Source of the DNA: Akkermansia muciniphila
GTDB taxonomy: Bacteria > Verrucomicrobiota > Verrucomicrobiia > Opitutales > UBA953
Length of the DNA stretch: 44,764 bases
Assembly (NCBI GenBank): GCA_943331445.1
Contig: CALQLO010000015.1
Location: 1-44,764 of the forward strand
Reading direction: 5' to 3'
The notes beneath the pieces were generated by a model that ran no database searches, was not told where the DNA came from, and saw only the letters and a list, made by a program, of their open reading frames with translations. Below, piece after piece: positions 1 through 7,666 of the stretch; positions within the stretch are counted from its first letter, which is position 1; every line of letters begins with the position of its first letter. Both the position numbers and the translations under genes were made by a program.

Positions 1-3
1 GGA

Positions 4-26
4 GAGGCCCCCTTTGGAGGGGCCTC
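4..26 (-). terminator. Hairpin downstream of tRNA-Tyr
   Basis: An 8-bp perfect stem (GAGGCCCC at 4-11, GGGGCCTC at 19-26) with a 7-nt loop lies 12 nt beyond the 3' end of the tRNA on the minus strand. The U-tract expected of an intrinsic terminator would fall outside the window, so only the hairpin is seen. Confidence 0.5.
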
Positions 27-37
27 GAACGTCCTGC

Positions 38-124
38 TGGTGGAAGGGGTGGGATTCGAACCCACGAACAGCGAAGCTGAACGGATTTACAGTCCGCGAC
101 CTTTAGCCACTTGGATACCCTTCC
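38..124 (-). tRNA. tRNA-Tyr (GUA)
   Basis: Read on the minus strand this is an 87-nt class II tRNA. The 7-bp acceptor stem GGAAGGG/CCCTTCC is followed by discriminator A and an encoded CCA (38-40). The anticodon GTA (complement of 88-90) sits in a CTGTAAA loop, there is a long variable arm, and the T loop is GTTCGAATC. The long variable arm with GTA is diagnostic of bacterial tRNA-Tyr. I see no convincing promoter in 125-259. Confidence 0.97.
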
Positions 125-259
125 GGCCAACAGGATGGGCAACTTGGCACTCTGTTGTGCTCATGACAAGCGCTTTCGCTGTACTTAAAGGCCCTTTCTC
201 TGGCCGAGGGGTCGCATATTACCCCTTCACACCTGCGAGGCATCGCTTAGGGTCCGCCT

Positions 260-646
260 ATGCGGGAAACGCCTCTAGTCGTGCTGATTGATGGCACCTG
301 TGCCCTGTGCAATGGCACGGCGGCATGGCTGGCCCGCCGCAACGTCGCTGGCGGTATGATCTTCGCGACGAACCGGGGCGAGGTCGCTCAGGTTGCCGGC
401 GAGCCGCCCGGCGGCGACCAGGGCACGCTGGTCGTCTGGGATGGGTCACGCCGGCTGGTGCGTTCGGCTGCCGTGCTCGCCTTATTGCGGTCGCTAGGCG
501 GGGGCTGGCGGCTGCTGGCTTGGGGGGCTTGGTTTTGCCCGCCTAGGTTCCGCGACTTTATCTACGATCAGGTCGCTCGCCGTCGCCACCATTTCACGGG
601 GCCAGCCGTCTGTACGCGCTTGAGCCCGTACGACCTCGCGGAATAG
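260..646 (+). CDS. DCC-family thiol-disulfide oxidoreductase-like protein (DUF393)
   Basis: A 128-residue cytoplasmic protein. After a short beta strand it carries the family signature DGTCALCN (about residues 11-18), the DxxCxxC motif of the DCC/DUF393 family, whose members have a thioredoxin-like fold and are annotated as predicted thiol-disulfide oxidoreductases. A second typical block, SAAVLALLRSLGG, lies near residues 69-81 and an FRDFIYDQVARRR segment near 96-108. Length is normal for the family. It is the first gene of a five-gene plus-strand cluster; the next gene starts 10 nt after its stop. The substrate is unknown, and its link to the downstream permeases is inferred from spacing only. 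Confidence 0.85.
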   Translation: MRETPLVVLIDGTCALCNGTAAWLARRNVAGGMIFATNRGEVAQVAGEPPGGDQGTLVVWDGSRRLVRSAAVLALLRSLGGGWRLLAWGAWFCPPRFRDFIYDQVARRRHHFTGPAVCTRLSPYDLAE

Positions 647-656
647 AAACTTGCCG

Positions 657-941
657 ATGAAACCCGCCCCGCTCCTGCTGACGCTGTTGGCTCTGTTGCT
701 CTGCGCGGGGTGCAGTCTGCCTGATCCCAAGAAAGGGCAGCGGGAAACGGAGCAGCGGCTCCTGGATGATACGGATGATCGCAAGGCGCGCCTGCAGGCG
801 CAGGGCACACTCAATCCGCAAGAGTACGAGGCGCTCGCCCGCAAGATGGGCTGGACGAATAAGGATGCACGGGGGATCCCGCCGCCCCCGACGACGGAGG
901 AGTTGGAGAAACGCGTGAAGGAAGCGCAAGGGAATCGCTGA
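657..941 (+). CDS. Small predicted lipoprotein
   Basis: A 94-residue protein starting MKPAPLLLTLLALLLCAGC. This is a lipoprotein signal peptide with a lipobox ending at Cys19, so the mature chain would be lipid-anchored outside the cytoplasmic membrane. The remaining 75 residues are hydrophilic and charged, with an EQRLLDDTDDRKARLQAQG helix and a short PPPP stretch. I recognise no domain. An in-frame TTG at 651 could be used, but the ATG at 657 gives the standard signal peptide. Its TGA overlaps the ATG of the next permease by one base (TGATG at 939-943), which implies translational coupling. It is too small to be an OppA-type binding protein. Confidence 0.75.
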   Translation: MKPAPLLLTLLALLLCAGCSLPDPKKGQRETEQRLLDDTDDRKARLQAQGTLNPQEYEALARKMGWTNKDARGIPPPPTTEELEKRVKEAQGNR

Positions 942-1858
942 TGGCTTACGTCCTACGCAGGCTGCTGGAGATGATCCCGGTCCTGCTCGTGGTCATCACG
1001 GCGACTTTTTTTCTAGCACATGCTGTGCCTGGTGGCCCCTTTGATAAAGAGCGCCCGTTGCCAGTGGAAGTGAAGGCGCGGCTCGAGGCCTATTATGGAT
1101 TGAACCAGTCCCAGCCGGTTCAGCTCCGTAACTATATGGTCAACTTAGTGAAGGGTGATCTCGGCCCTTCCATTAAGTATCCTGGCTGGTCGGTGAGTGA
1201 AGTGATTGGCGCGCGGATTGGCGTCTCGTTTTCGCTCGGGCTGGTCTCGCTATTGCTCGCGGTCATCATTGGCGTCCCCGTGGGCGTGCTGGCGGCCTCT
1301 CGGCCGAACAGTTGGCTCGATCGCGTGCCCATGGGCTTCACGCTCGTCGGTATTTGCGTGCCCTCATTCGTGCTTGGGCCGATCCTGGCGCTGATCTTCG
1401 CGCTCGGCCTGGGTTGGTTTCCGCCCTGCGGCTGGGGCTCAGCCGTGCACTACGTGCTGCCCGCTTGCACCCTGGGGCTAATCACGGCGGCCCCGCTGGC
1501 CCGCCTGACGCGCGGGTCGCTGATGGAAGTACGTTCCTTGGATTACGTCCGGACGGCGCATGCGAAAGGCGTCCCGCCTTTGCGGGTCTGGTTTATCCAC
1601 GCGCTGCGTAACGCCCTCTTGCCGGTCGTCACTTATCTCGGCCCCGCCGCCGCTGGACTCGTCTCGGGCTCCTTTGTCATTGAGTCGCTCTTTGATGTGC
1701 CCGGTATGGGTCGCCTTTTCGTCACCGCCATCATCAATCGTGACGTCATGTTGATCCTTGGCACGACGATCATCTATGCGGTCGCCTTGCTCGTCTTAAA
1801 CCTTGCGGCCGACCTCGCGAATGCGGCGCTCAACCCTAAAGTGGCCCGCGGACGATGA
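941..1858 (+). CDS. OppB/DppB-type ABC transporter permease
   Basis: A 305-residue inner-membrane permease of the peptide/nickel ABC importer family (OppB, DppB, YejB). It starts with the typical MAYVLRRLLEMIPVLLVV helix, followed by an extracytoplasmic region (about 30-95) and five more hydrophobic helices. The EAA-type loop that contacts the ATPase lies at about residues 202-226 (YVRTAHAKGV...HALRNALLPV). Length is normal. Its last codons overlap the next gene as ATGA (1855-1858), so the two permease halves are translationally coupled. The substrate cannot be told from the permease; oligopeptide is the family default. Confidence 0.9.
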   Translation: MAYVLRRLLEMIPVLLVVITATFFLAHAVPGGPFDKERPLPVEVKARLEAYYGLNQSQPVQLRNYMVNLVKGDLGPSIKYPGWSVSEVIGARIGVSFSLGLVSLLLAVIIGVPVGVLAASRPNSWLDRVPMGFTLVGICVPSFVLGPILALIFALGLGWFPPCGWGSAVHYVLPACTLGLITAAPLARLTRGSLMEVRSLDYVRTAHAKGVPPLRVWFIHALRNALLPVVTYLGPAAAGLVSGSFVIESLFDVPGMGRLFVTAIINRDVMLILGTTIIYAVALLVLNLAADLANAALNPKVARGR

Positions 1859-2763
1859 GTAAGACTCCTGAGGCCCCAGGCAATCTAGCCGCTGGTATTG
1901 AGAAGGGGGAGTATGTGAGTCGGCCAAATTCCGAAAGCGGCTGGCAGCGTTTCCAGCGTGATCGCACGGCGGTGTGGTCTGGCGGCTTCCTTGTGGCCAT
2001 CGCTGCGATTTGTTTCCTCTCTCCCTGGATCGCTCCCTATTCCTACATGGAGCAGAATCTGGCCGCCAGCGCGGCCGGGCCTTCCGCCGCGCATTGGCTG
2101 GGGACTGATTTGCTCGGACGAGATGTCTTATCCCGTCTGATGCAGGGGGGGATGATTTCGCTCTTCGTGGGCCTGATTGCGACGACCGTCGCGCTGCTTC
2201 TGGGGATTTGCTATGGCGTGCTGGCGGCGGAGGTCGGCGGCCGCGCCGAGGATGCCATGATGCGGTTTGTCGATATCGTGAGTACCTTGCCGCTGACGCT
2301 GATCGTGATTCTGTGCACCGTCGTCTTCGGGCAGAATATGCCGATGATCTTCCTCGCAGTGGGGGGCGTCTCTTGGCTCACCATGGCACGGATCATCCGT
2401 AACCAGACCCGCGAACTGAAGAACTCGCAGTTCGTGCAGGCCGCGGAGGCGTTGGGTCAATCCCGGTTCGGTATCTTCCGTCACCACCACCTACCCAATC
2501 TTGCCGGCACCATCGCCGTCTGCGCCACGCTCACGGTGCCGGGCGTGATGCTGCTCGAGGCCTTCGTGAGTTTTCTAGGGCTCGGGGTGAAGGCGCCGAT
2601 GACCTCCTGGGGTCTGATGATCAAGGAAGGTGCCGATATCATGGAGGAGTGCCCTTGGTTGCTCATCTCGCCTTCGGTGGTCTTCGCCCTTACATTGCTC
2701 TCGCTTAACTTCCTCGGCGATGGGCTGCGTGATGCCTTTGATCCGCGTTCCTCCCGTAAGTAA
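1855..2763 (+). CDS. OppC/DppC-type ABC transporter permease
   Basis: A 302-residue partner permease. About 40 hydrophilic N-terminal residues come first, then a first membrane helix (about 41-60, GGFLVAIAAICFLSPWIAPY). The family block HWLGTDLLGRDVLSRLMQG follows, typical of OppC/DppC, then five more helices. The ATPase-contacting loop is at about residues 195-218 (QAAEALGQSRFGIFRHHHLP). It forms an OppBC heterodimer with the preceding gene. No OppD/OppF ATPase and no solute-binding protein is encoded in this cluster; the complete complex must recruit them from elsewhere. Confidence 0.9.
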   Translation: MSKTPEAPGNLAAGIEKGEYVSRPNSESGWQRFQRDRTAVWSGGFLVAIAAICFLSPWIAPYSYMEQNLAASAAGPSAAHWLGTDLLGRDVLSRLMQGGMISLFVGLIATTVALLLGICYGVLAAEVGGRAEDAMMRFVDIVSTLPLTLIVILCTVVFGQNMPMIFLAVGGVSWLTMARIIRNQTRELKNSQFVQAAEALGQSRFGIFRHHHLPNLAGTIAVCATLTVPGVMLLEAFVSFLGLGVKAPMTSWGLMIKEGADIMEECPWLLISPSVVFALTLLSLNFLGDGLRDAFDPRSSRK

Positions 2764-2766
2764 GTT

Positions 2767-3030
2767 ATGCCACTTCGCCGATATATCGTGATTAAGTCCG
2801 ACGGGGCGGAGGGCTCTGAATTTGAAGTGGAGCTGCCGGCCGACGCTCCTGACTTCACGCACCACCCGGTGACGAGGGAGGCCTGTCGCCGCGTCTTGGA
2901 ATCGCCGACCCTTACGACCAAGTATGGGGATGGGGCGATGAAGCAGGCCGTGAGCGACAAGCGGCTTGCCCAGGCTGGCTTTCAGAGGCTGGAGAAGGAC
3001 GGTAAGGGCGGCTGGAATAAGATTAACTGA
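2767..3030 (+). CDS. Conserved-looking 87-residue protein, possibly a cysteine-poor FmdB-like relative
   Basis: It starts 3 nt after the OppC stop and closes the cluster. The 87-residue protein has no signal peptide or membrane segment. The N-terminus (MPLRRYIVIKSDGAEGSEFEVE) and the middle part (TREACRRVLESPTLTTKYGDGAMK) recall the layout of FmdB-type zinc-ribbon proteins. In those, a CxxC-CxxC ribbon is followed by a VERVLSAP-like segment. Here only one cysteine remains, so a zinc ribbon cannot form. The resemblance is from memory and weak; treat the function as unknown. Confidence 0.6.
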   Translation: MPLRRYIVIKSDGAEGSEFEVELPADAPDFTHHPVTREACRRVLESPTLTTKYGDGAMKQAVSDKRLAQAGFQRLEKDGKGGWNKIN

Positions 3031-3064
3031 ACGCTGGGGACGGTCGCTGACCTCCGTAAATGAA

Positions 3065-3088
3065 TCACCCCGCCGGGTGGCGGGGTGA
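3065..3088 (-). terminator. Hairpin after rpsP and the orphan permease operon
   Basis: A 10-bp perfect stem, TCACCCCGCC (3065-3074) and GGCGGGGTGA (3079-3088), with a 4-nt loop lies between the two convergent transcription units. On the minus strand it is followed by ATTCATTT, a weak U-rich tail. It probably serves rpsP and may act in both directions. Confidence 0.5.
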
Positions 3089-3127
3089 AGCATCGTCAGG
3101 GTGGGCGTTTCCGCCGTGTAAATTAAC

Positions 3128-3394
3128 TTAGGCCTTGGCCGGAGCAGCCGCTTCTTCGCGGGCACGCTTCACGAGCGACTTGGCCGTATCGGACGGCTGG
3201 GCGCCCAGCTTGACCCAATGGTCGACGCGTTCGACGTTGATCACGAGGCCGGGGGTCTTGCCGCGGGCGCGAGGATTGTAGTTGCCGAGGACTTCGACGA
3301 AGCGACCGTCGCGGCGGATGCTCTGCTCGGCGACGACGAGGCGATAGGACGGCTCGTTTTTCGTACCGAAGCGTTGGAGGCGGATGCGTAGCAT
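3128..3394 (-). CDS. rpsP: Small ribosomal subunit protein bS16
   Basis: An 88-residue ribosomal protein. It begins MLRIRLQRFGTKNEPSYRLVVAEQ and continues with RRDGRFVEVLGNYNPRA, the classic bS16 sequence, so it binds 16S rRNA in 30S assembly. The start at 3394 gives this canonical N-terminus; the frame is open further upstream but that part is not family-like. The C-terminus is short and Ala/Lys-rich. In most bacteria rpsP heads the rpsP-rimM-trmD-rplS operon. Here it lies downstream of rplS, separated from it by a terminator, so it probably has its own promoter within 3395-3630. No strong SD precedes it. Confidence 0.97.
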   Translation of the reverse strand: MLRIRLQRFGTKNEPSYRLVVAEQSIRRDGRFVEVLGNYNPRARGKTPGLVINVERVDHWVKLGAQPSDTAKSLVKRAREEAAAPAKA

Positions 3395-3633
3395 GGTGAG
3401 GAGAAGTTGGTGTAGATGCCCGCTTGGGAGGTTTTCCAAAACAGGGACGTGGAAAGACGCAGGGAGGGGAGGGGGAGTCAAGCATTCCCCGGTAGTTTGC
3501 TGGAAAATTTCTTCACAGGCATCGGACAGGTACTTAAAACACGCAAATCAAGACGTTGAATTGCAATTACTTACGATGCGTCAGGCGAATACGCGATTTT
3601 AACCCCGGTGCCTAGGGTGTTCGGCGGGCACAA

Positions 3634-3658
3634 AAAACCCCGCCAGGGGCGGGGTTTT
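3634..3658 (-). terminator. Intrinsic terminator of trmD-rplS
   Basis: An 11-bp stem AAAACCCCGCC (3634-3644) and GGCGGGGTTTT (3648-3658) has a 3-nt loop. On the minus strand the stem is extended by more T residues (complement of 3632-3637). It lies 20 nt past the rplS stop and separates rplS from rpsP. Confidence 0.85.
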
Positions 3659-3677
3659 GGTCGGGCGGTTAGGCCTC

Positions 3678-4100
3678 TTATTTGGCGGCAGCGGCGGCCG
3701 CGGCGGCAGCGGCCTGCTGGGCAGCGTGCTCGGTCGGGTCGAAGCGCTTTTCCTTAACCTTGGTGGCCGATTTACCCTGGCGATCGCGGAGGTAGAAGAG
3801 GCGGGCGCGCATGACCTGCGACACGCGCTCGACTTCGATCTTCTCGATGTTGGGGGAGTGGACCGGGAAAGTGCGCTCAACGCCTTCGCCGAAGGAGACG
3901 CGGCGGACGGTGAAGGTCTCGTGGATGCCTCCGCCTTTACGCTGGATGACGATGCCGGCGAAGGTCTGCGTGCGCTCTTTGTCGCCTTCGCGGACCTTGG
4001 TGGCTACCTTGACGCCGTCGCCGACCTTGAATTCATGGTCGCCGCGGGCGGTCTTCAGCTGGGGCTGGGTGGCAAATTGGATGAGGGGATGGTTGCTCAT
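3678..4100 (-). CDS. rplS: Large ribosomal subunit protein bL19
   Basis: A 140-residue ribosomal protein of the 50S subunit at the 30S interface. Family blocks visible in order are [56 protein letters not shown] and an [15 protein letters not shown] segment. The start at 4100 is fixed by the family and by an ATGA overlap with trmD (4097-4100), indicating coupled translation. The C-terminus is unusual: after KEKRFDP it ends in an Ala/Gln stretch with ten consecutive alanines, beyond the usual end of bL19. Confidence 0.97.
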   Translation of the reverse strand: MSNHPLIQFATQPQLKTARGDHEFKVGDGVKVATKVREGDKERTQTFAGIVIQRKGGGIHETFTVRRVSFGEGVERTFPVHSPNIEKIEVERVSQVMRARLFYLRDRQGKSATKVKEKRFDPTEHAAQQAAAAAAAAAAK

Positions 4101-4789
4101 GGCTGGTGTTCTTGGTCTTTCATCAGGTCCGGTCTGCGTTGCTTTGTCTTCTCGATTTGCCTTTCCCGGCGCCATTTTTCGATTTCGGCGTGATTTCCTC
4201 CTAGGAGGACCGGGGGCACCTCGAGACCATCGTAAACAGCGGGTCGGGTGAACTGCGGAAAGGCGAGCAACTTGCCGTTGTAACTATCTCCCGTCAAGGA
4301 GTTTTCCTCCCCGAGCACGCCGGGAATCTGCCGGCCAAGGCAATCGACGAGGACGCAGGCGGGCAAAGTGCCATTTGTGAGCACATAATCGCCAATTGAG
4401 ACCTCGCGGGTGACTTTCTGGTCCCGGAAGCGTTGGTCGATCCCCTCATAGTGGCCGGAAATGAGGATAATATGGCTTTTTTGGGCCAGTTCACGTGCGA
4501 GCCCATTGGTCAGCTGTTCGCCATCCGGGCAAAGGTAGATGACTTCGCAGTCAGGGGTGGCCAAGGCATCCACGGCGTCAAAGAGGGGTTGGCAGGTCAT
4601 CAGCATGCCTGGGCCGCCCCCATAGGGCATGTCGTCCACCTTGCGGTGCTTATCCTTGGAGTAGGTGCGCAGGTCGTGGGCTTTGAACTGGATCAGCCCC
4701 TTATCCATGGCGCGCCCGATGACGGATTCTTGGAGGAAGCCGTCGGCCATGCCGGGGAAGAGGGTGACTAGGTCGATGCGGATGGCCAC
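4097..4789 (-). CDS. trmD: tRNA (guanine-N1-)-methyltransferase
   Basis: A SPOUT-fold enzyme that uses S-adenosylmethionine to methylate G37 of tRNAs with a G at position 36. Visible blocks are [11 protein letters not shown] at the N-terminus, [14 protein letters not shown], the knot elements [11 protein letters not shown] and [10 protein letters not shown], and [13 protein letters not shown]. The GTG at 4789 gives the standard N-terminus ([12 protein letters not shown]); an upstream in-frame ATG at 4831 would add 14 non-family residues. Length (230) is normal. It is translationally coupled to rplS. The usual neighbour rimM is not in the window. Confidence 0.93.
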   Translation of the reverse strand: MAIRIDLVTLFPGMADGFLQESVIGRAMDKGLIQFKAHDLRTYSKDKHRKVDDMPYGGGPGMLMTCQPLFDAVDALATPDCEVIYLCPDGEQLTNGLARELAQKSHIILISGHYEGIDQRFRDQKVTREVSIGDYVLTNGTLPACVLVDCLGRQIPGVLGEENSLTGDSYNGKLLAFPQFTRPAVYDGLEVPPVLLGGNHAEIEKWRRERQIEKTKQRRPDLMKDQEHQP

Positions 4790-4848
4790 GGGAAGGCAGC
4801 CATCCAACAGCCGAAAGCTTGCCGAGGGCAAGCCGTCCCTGCGCCTCC

Positions 4849-5928
4849 TTACTTCTTCTTCGCCTTGGGCTTCGCCTCGGAGCGCTGGTCCATCTTCACG
4901 CCGGCTTCGGCGGGGACGGCCGCTCCGACCTTTTCGACGTCGGAAGTGTAGAGGTAGCGCCAGACGTCGTCCTGGATGAACTTGCCATTCGCATCCTTGG
5001 GCGAGCCCTTGCTCGTCGTCACGTAACCGTGGCCGCGGGCGGCCTGTTCCTTCTCGTCGCCCTTCAGCGAGGCGTCGGTGATGAGGCGGCGGGAATGGCC
5101 GTACGGAGCCTTCTCAATCTCGGTGTTCACGATTGGGCCGAATTGGTTCAGGCCCAAGAGCAGCCAGGAGCGCTGGTAGTGTTCCGCCGTCCAGCCGCCG
5201 TCGAGGACGTGGCTGTAGCCGAAGAAGCGGTTCTTGGGCGTGGCCGAAGGGCCAGCCTGCCAGTCGTCGAGGTTATCGCGCGGGCCGCAGTGCATGACGA
5301 CGCGGGCCACTTTCTGGTGCAGGCCGAAGCGGGCGGAGGAAGTGGCGCCATGCGAGGCGCCGGAGACGATGACCTTCTCCCATTCAAGGGATTTGCCGTC
5401 CTTGGTTAGGAACGTCTCCCACTTGCCCTGCGGGTTGTTCTTGGCGAGGTGCTTCACGAACTGGAAGGCTCGTTCCTTCATGCTGTCCGGCAGGGGAATC
5501 TCGATCGACTTGCTCGCATCGACGCCGGCCGTGGCCTCGAGGCGGATATTGCCAAGATGCTGGGAGTCGTCTGTCGGCTCGGTATTGAGTTTGCCGAACC
5601 AACTGTTAGCGTAACTGACCTGCATGTAGTGGAGTCCGTAGCTATTGAGGAGCTCGGCCTGCGCCTGATTGAAGCCCATCAGCCAGATGACGAGCTGACC
5701 ACGCGGTGCGACGCGCGTGTCGACGGTGGCGACCTCGGTGTCGGCCGGCTTGCCGCCCTTCTCAAAGACGAAGTCAATCTCGGGGTGCGACTTGCAACGG
5801 GGGTCGATCTCGCTGGCGCGGGCTTTGAGCTGATACGCCTGCGGCTTCGGGTCGGCAAACTTCAGGGCTGGGTCGGCGGCGAAGGCGGCAATGGTGGCCA
5901 GGAAGAGCAAGACGAAGGCGGGGCGCAT
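4849..5928 (-). CDS. Exported alpha/beta-hydrolase-like protein
   Basis: A 359-residue protein with a cleavable signal peptide (MRPAFVLLFLATIAAFAADP) and so probably periplasmic. The centre shows an alpha/beta-hydrolase nucleophile elbow, SGASHGATS, with Ser192. A likely acid follows in GPRDNLDD (about 215-222) and a possible catalytic His at about 300 (ARGHGYV). The strand before the elbow is EKVIVSG. The tail is lysine-rich (KPKAKKK). The layout recalls the BPSS1187-like hydrolase group, an impression from memory. Substrate unknown; an ester is plausible. It may be cotranscribed with the next hydrolase upstream (50-nt gap). Confidence 0.7.
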   Translation of the reverse strand: MRPAFVLLFLATIAAFAADPALKFADPKPQAYQLKARASEIDPRCKSHPEIDFVFEKGGKPADTEVATVDTRVAPRGQLVIWLMGFNQAQAELLNSYGLHYMQVSYANSWFGKLNTEPTDDSQHLGNIRLEATAGVDASKSIEIPLPDSMKERAFQFVKHLAKNNPQGKWETFLTKDGKSLEWEKVIVSGASHGATSSARFGLHQKVARVVMHCGPRDNLDDWQAGPSATPKNRFFGYSHVLDGGWTAEHYQRSWLLLGLNQFGPIVNTEIEKAPYGHSRRLITDASLKGDEKEQAARGHGYVTTSKGSPKDANGKFIQDDVWRYLYTSDVEKVGAAVPAEAGVKMDQRSEAKPKAKKK

Positions 5929-5978
5929 GGGGATGCGCTTTTAATGCCCTGCGGCGGGGCAATGGCAAGAGCGCTCCC

Positions 5979-6704
5979 TTATTTGGGGAGGTGGCCGTCG
6001 ACGTAATCGAGTGCTTTCTCAATCACGTCTTTGGGGGCCCACTGATGGCCGCCCTCAAATTCAAAGACCTGCAGTCGCTCGCCTTGCGATTCGCGCAACC
6101 CCGCGATCTCTCCGCGATTGGGGTCTTTTTTTCCGATAGTGAGTGCGACTGCCGGTATGCGGATGCCGTTGAGTCCGCGGAGGCCGTTATCGAGCGTGCC
6201 GACGCCCGCCCCTTGGAGGATGACGCCGCCGAAGTTATCGCCAATGCTCACGAAGATGGAACTCGCGCGCGCTCCGCCCGAGAAGCCGGTGCAGACTTTT
6301 TTGCCATCGGCGATACGGAAGCGTTTCGCTGCATCTTGATGCGCGGCGAGAAAATTTCCGACACTCGGATCCCAGGGCCCATTTTTGGACTCCTCCAGCA
6401 TGATGGCGATATAGCCGTGGCGTTTGATCCAGTCCGACATGTTGCCCATGTTGGCATTGCCACCCGGAGAGGCGATGAAGAGGACGGGCCAGGTTTTCTT
6501 GGGGTCGGCGTTATAACCCTTCGGCAACCACACCTTATAGTGGTAGACGTCGGCGTATTTGGAGAAGCCGCCGTTGTGGTCGCAGGCAATGCGCGTCTCG
6601 AGGCCTTCTTTGATTGGGGTCTCCGGCGGCGTTGTGCGACTTGCCTTAGGTTCGGCCGCATGGACGAGGACGCTGAGAAGCAGGAGGGCGGGGGTCCAGC
6701 GCAT
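5979..6704 (-). CDS. Exported esterase/dienelactone-hydrolase-like protein
   Basis: A 241-residue alpha/beta hydrolase with a signal peptide (MRWTPALLLLSVLVHAAEP). The oxyanion region PVLFIASPGGNANMG (about 73-87) precedes the nucleophile elbow GFSGGARA (Ser142). Asp194 (IGKKDPN) and His220 (FEGGHQW) complete a readable Ser-Asp-His triad. This fits the polyhydroxybutyrate-depolymerase/feruloyl-esterase-like branch, though the substrate cannot be fixed. The start at 6704 is chosen because it begins the signal peptide. It faces the ABC ATPase gene divergently, with about 95 bp between. Confidence 0.75.
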   Translation of the reverse strand: MRWTPALLLLSVLVHAAEPKASRTTPPETPIKEGLETRIACDHNGGFSKYADVYHYKVWLPKGYNADPKKTWPVLFIASPGGNANMGNMSDWIKRHGYIAIMLEESKNGPWDPSVGNFLAAHQDAAKRFRIADGKKVCTGFSGGARASSIFVSIGDNFGGVILQGAGVGTLDNGLRGLNGIRIPAVALTIGKKDPNRGEIAGLRESQGERLQVFEFEGGHQWAPKDVIEKALDYVDGHLPK

Positions 6705-6799
6705 GCGGCAGTGGTAGGGCGATTGGGTGGCGAGCGCAAGTGTGCACGGCAGGCTTTGCGACTTGGAAGCAGTGCCATCTTGCTTCATAGCATTTGCCC

Positions 6800-7603
6800 G
6801 TGGCGAAGCCTCGTATCCTCCCTCCCGTGCTTGAAGTCTCGCGTCTGCGCATCGCGCGCGAAGGCAAAGTCATCCTGCGCGGTTTGGATTGGAAGGTTAG
6901 TGCCGGTGAGCACTGGGTAGTCCTTGGCCCGAATGGCGCGGGCAAATCCTCGCTCCTGGCGGCGCTCACGGGTTACTTTGCTCCGACTTCTGGCCGGGTG
7001 ACGGTGCTCGGCGAGACTTTTGGTCGCAGTGACTGGCGTGAGTTGCGCCGCCGCATCGGACTCGTCGGGCCGTCCGTCGCCGCCATGATTCAGCCCTCAG
7101 AACCTGCCTTGTTCGTCGTGGCGGGCGGGGTCGATGGGCTGATTAATCTTTGGAAGCGCCCGCGCCCAGCCGTGCTTGCCCGCGCCCGTCGCTTGCTTCG
7201 GCAACTGCGCATCGGCGATCTGGCCAATCGTGATTGGGGTCACTTGTCGCAGGGTGAACGTCAGCGGGTGCTGATCGCCCGCGCCCTTGCGGCGGAGCCA
7301 GCCTTGTTGATTTTGGATGAGCCATGTGCTGGGCTTGATCCCGTCGCGCGCGCCGAATTTTTGGCCTTCATTCGCCGCCTGCCTAAACTTTCACCGGGCA
7401 TCGCCTTGGTGCTCGTCACCCATCATGTCGAAGAGGTCGTCCCGATTTTCACCCATGCGCTCATGGTGCGCCGGGGTGGCGTGCTTATCGCCGGTCCGCT
7501 GGCTACGGTGATGCGACCTAAGCACTTGAGTGCTCTCTTCGGCCGGAAGGTGGGCCTGCGGCATTCCTCGGCCGGTTGGGCCCTTTCCGTGTCGGCCCGC
7601 TAG
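6800..7603 (+). CDS. Solitary ABC transporter ATPase, ModF-like
   Basis: A 267-residue single ATP-binding-cassette protein. Walker A is GPNGAGKS (43-50), the signature LSQGERQ (149-155), Walker B LLILDEP (169-175), the D-loop AGLD (177-180) and the switch His in VTHH (about 208). The segment after Walker A (RRIGLVGPSV) resembles COG1119/ModF-type ATPases rather than a classic importer Q-loop. No permease or binding protein is adjacent. The start is uncertain: GTG at 6800 is chosen, with TTG at 6794 and GTG at 6827 as alternatives. It may act with an unlinked permease or in a non-transport role. Confidence 0.85.
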   Translation: MAKPRILPPVLEVSRLRIAREGKVILRGLDWKVSAGEHWVVLGPNGAGKSSLLAALTGYFAPTSGRVTVLGETFGRSDWRELRRRIGLVGPSVAAMIQPSEPALFVVAGGVDGLINLWKRPRPAVLARARRLLRQLRIGDLANRDWGHLSQGERQRVLIARALAAEPALLILDEPCAGLDPVARAEFLAFIRRLPKLSPGIALVLVTHHVEEVVPIFTHALMVRRGGVLIAGPLATVMRPKHLSALFGRKVGLRHSSAGWALSVSAR

Positions 7604-7666
7604 GTCAGCTCAATCCGCTTTCGACTTCCCCTCCGCCCTGTCCTCGGTCTACTCATAGCCCTTCGT

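Noticed and set aside
4790-4831. Upstream ATG at 4831 as the trmD start
   Set aside because: It would add 14 residues not found at the TrmD N-terminus; the GTG at 4789 gives the family sequence directly.
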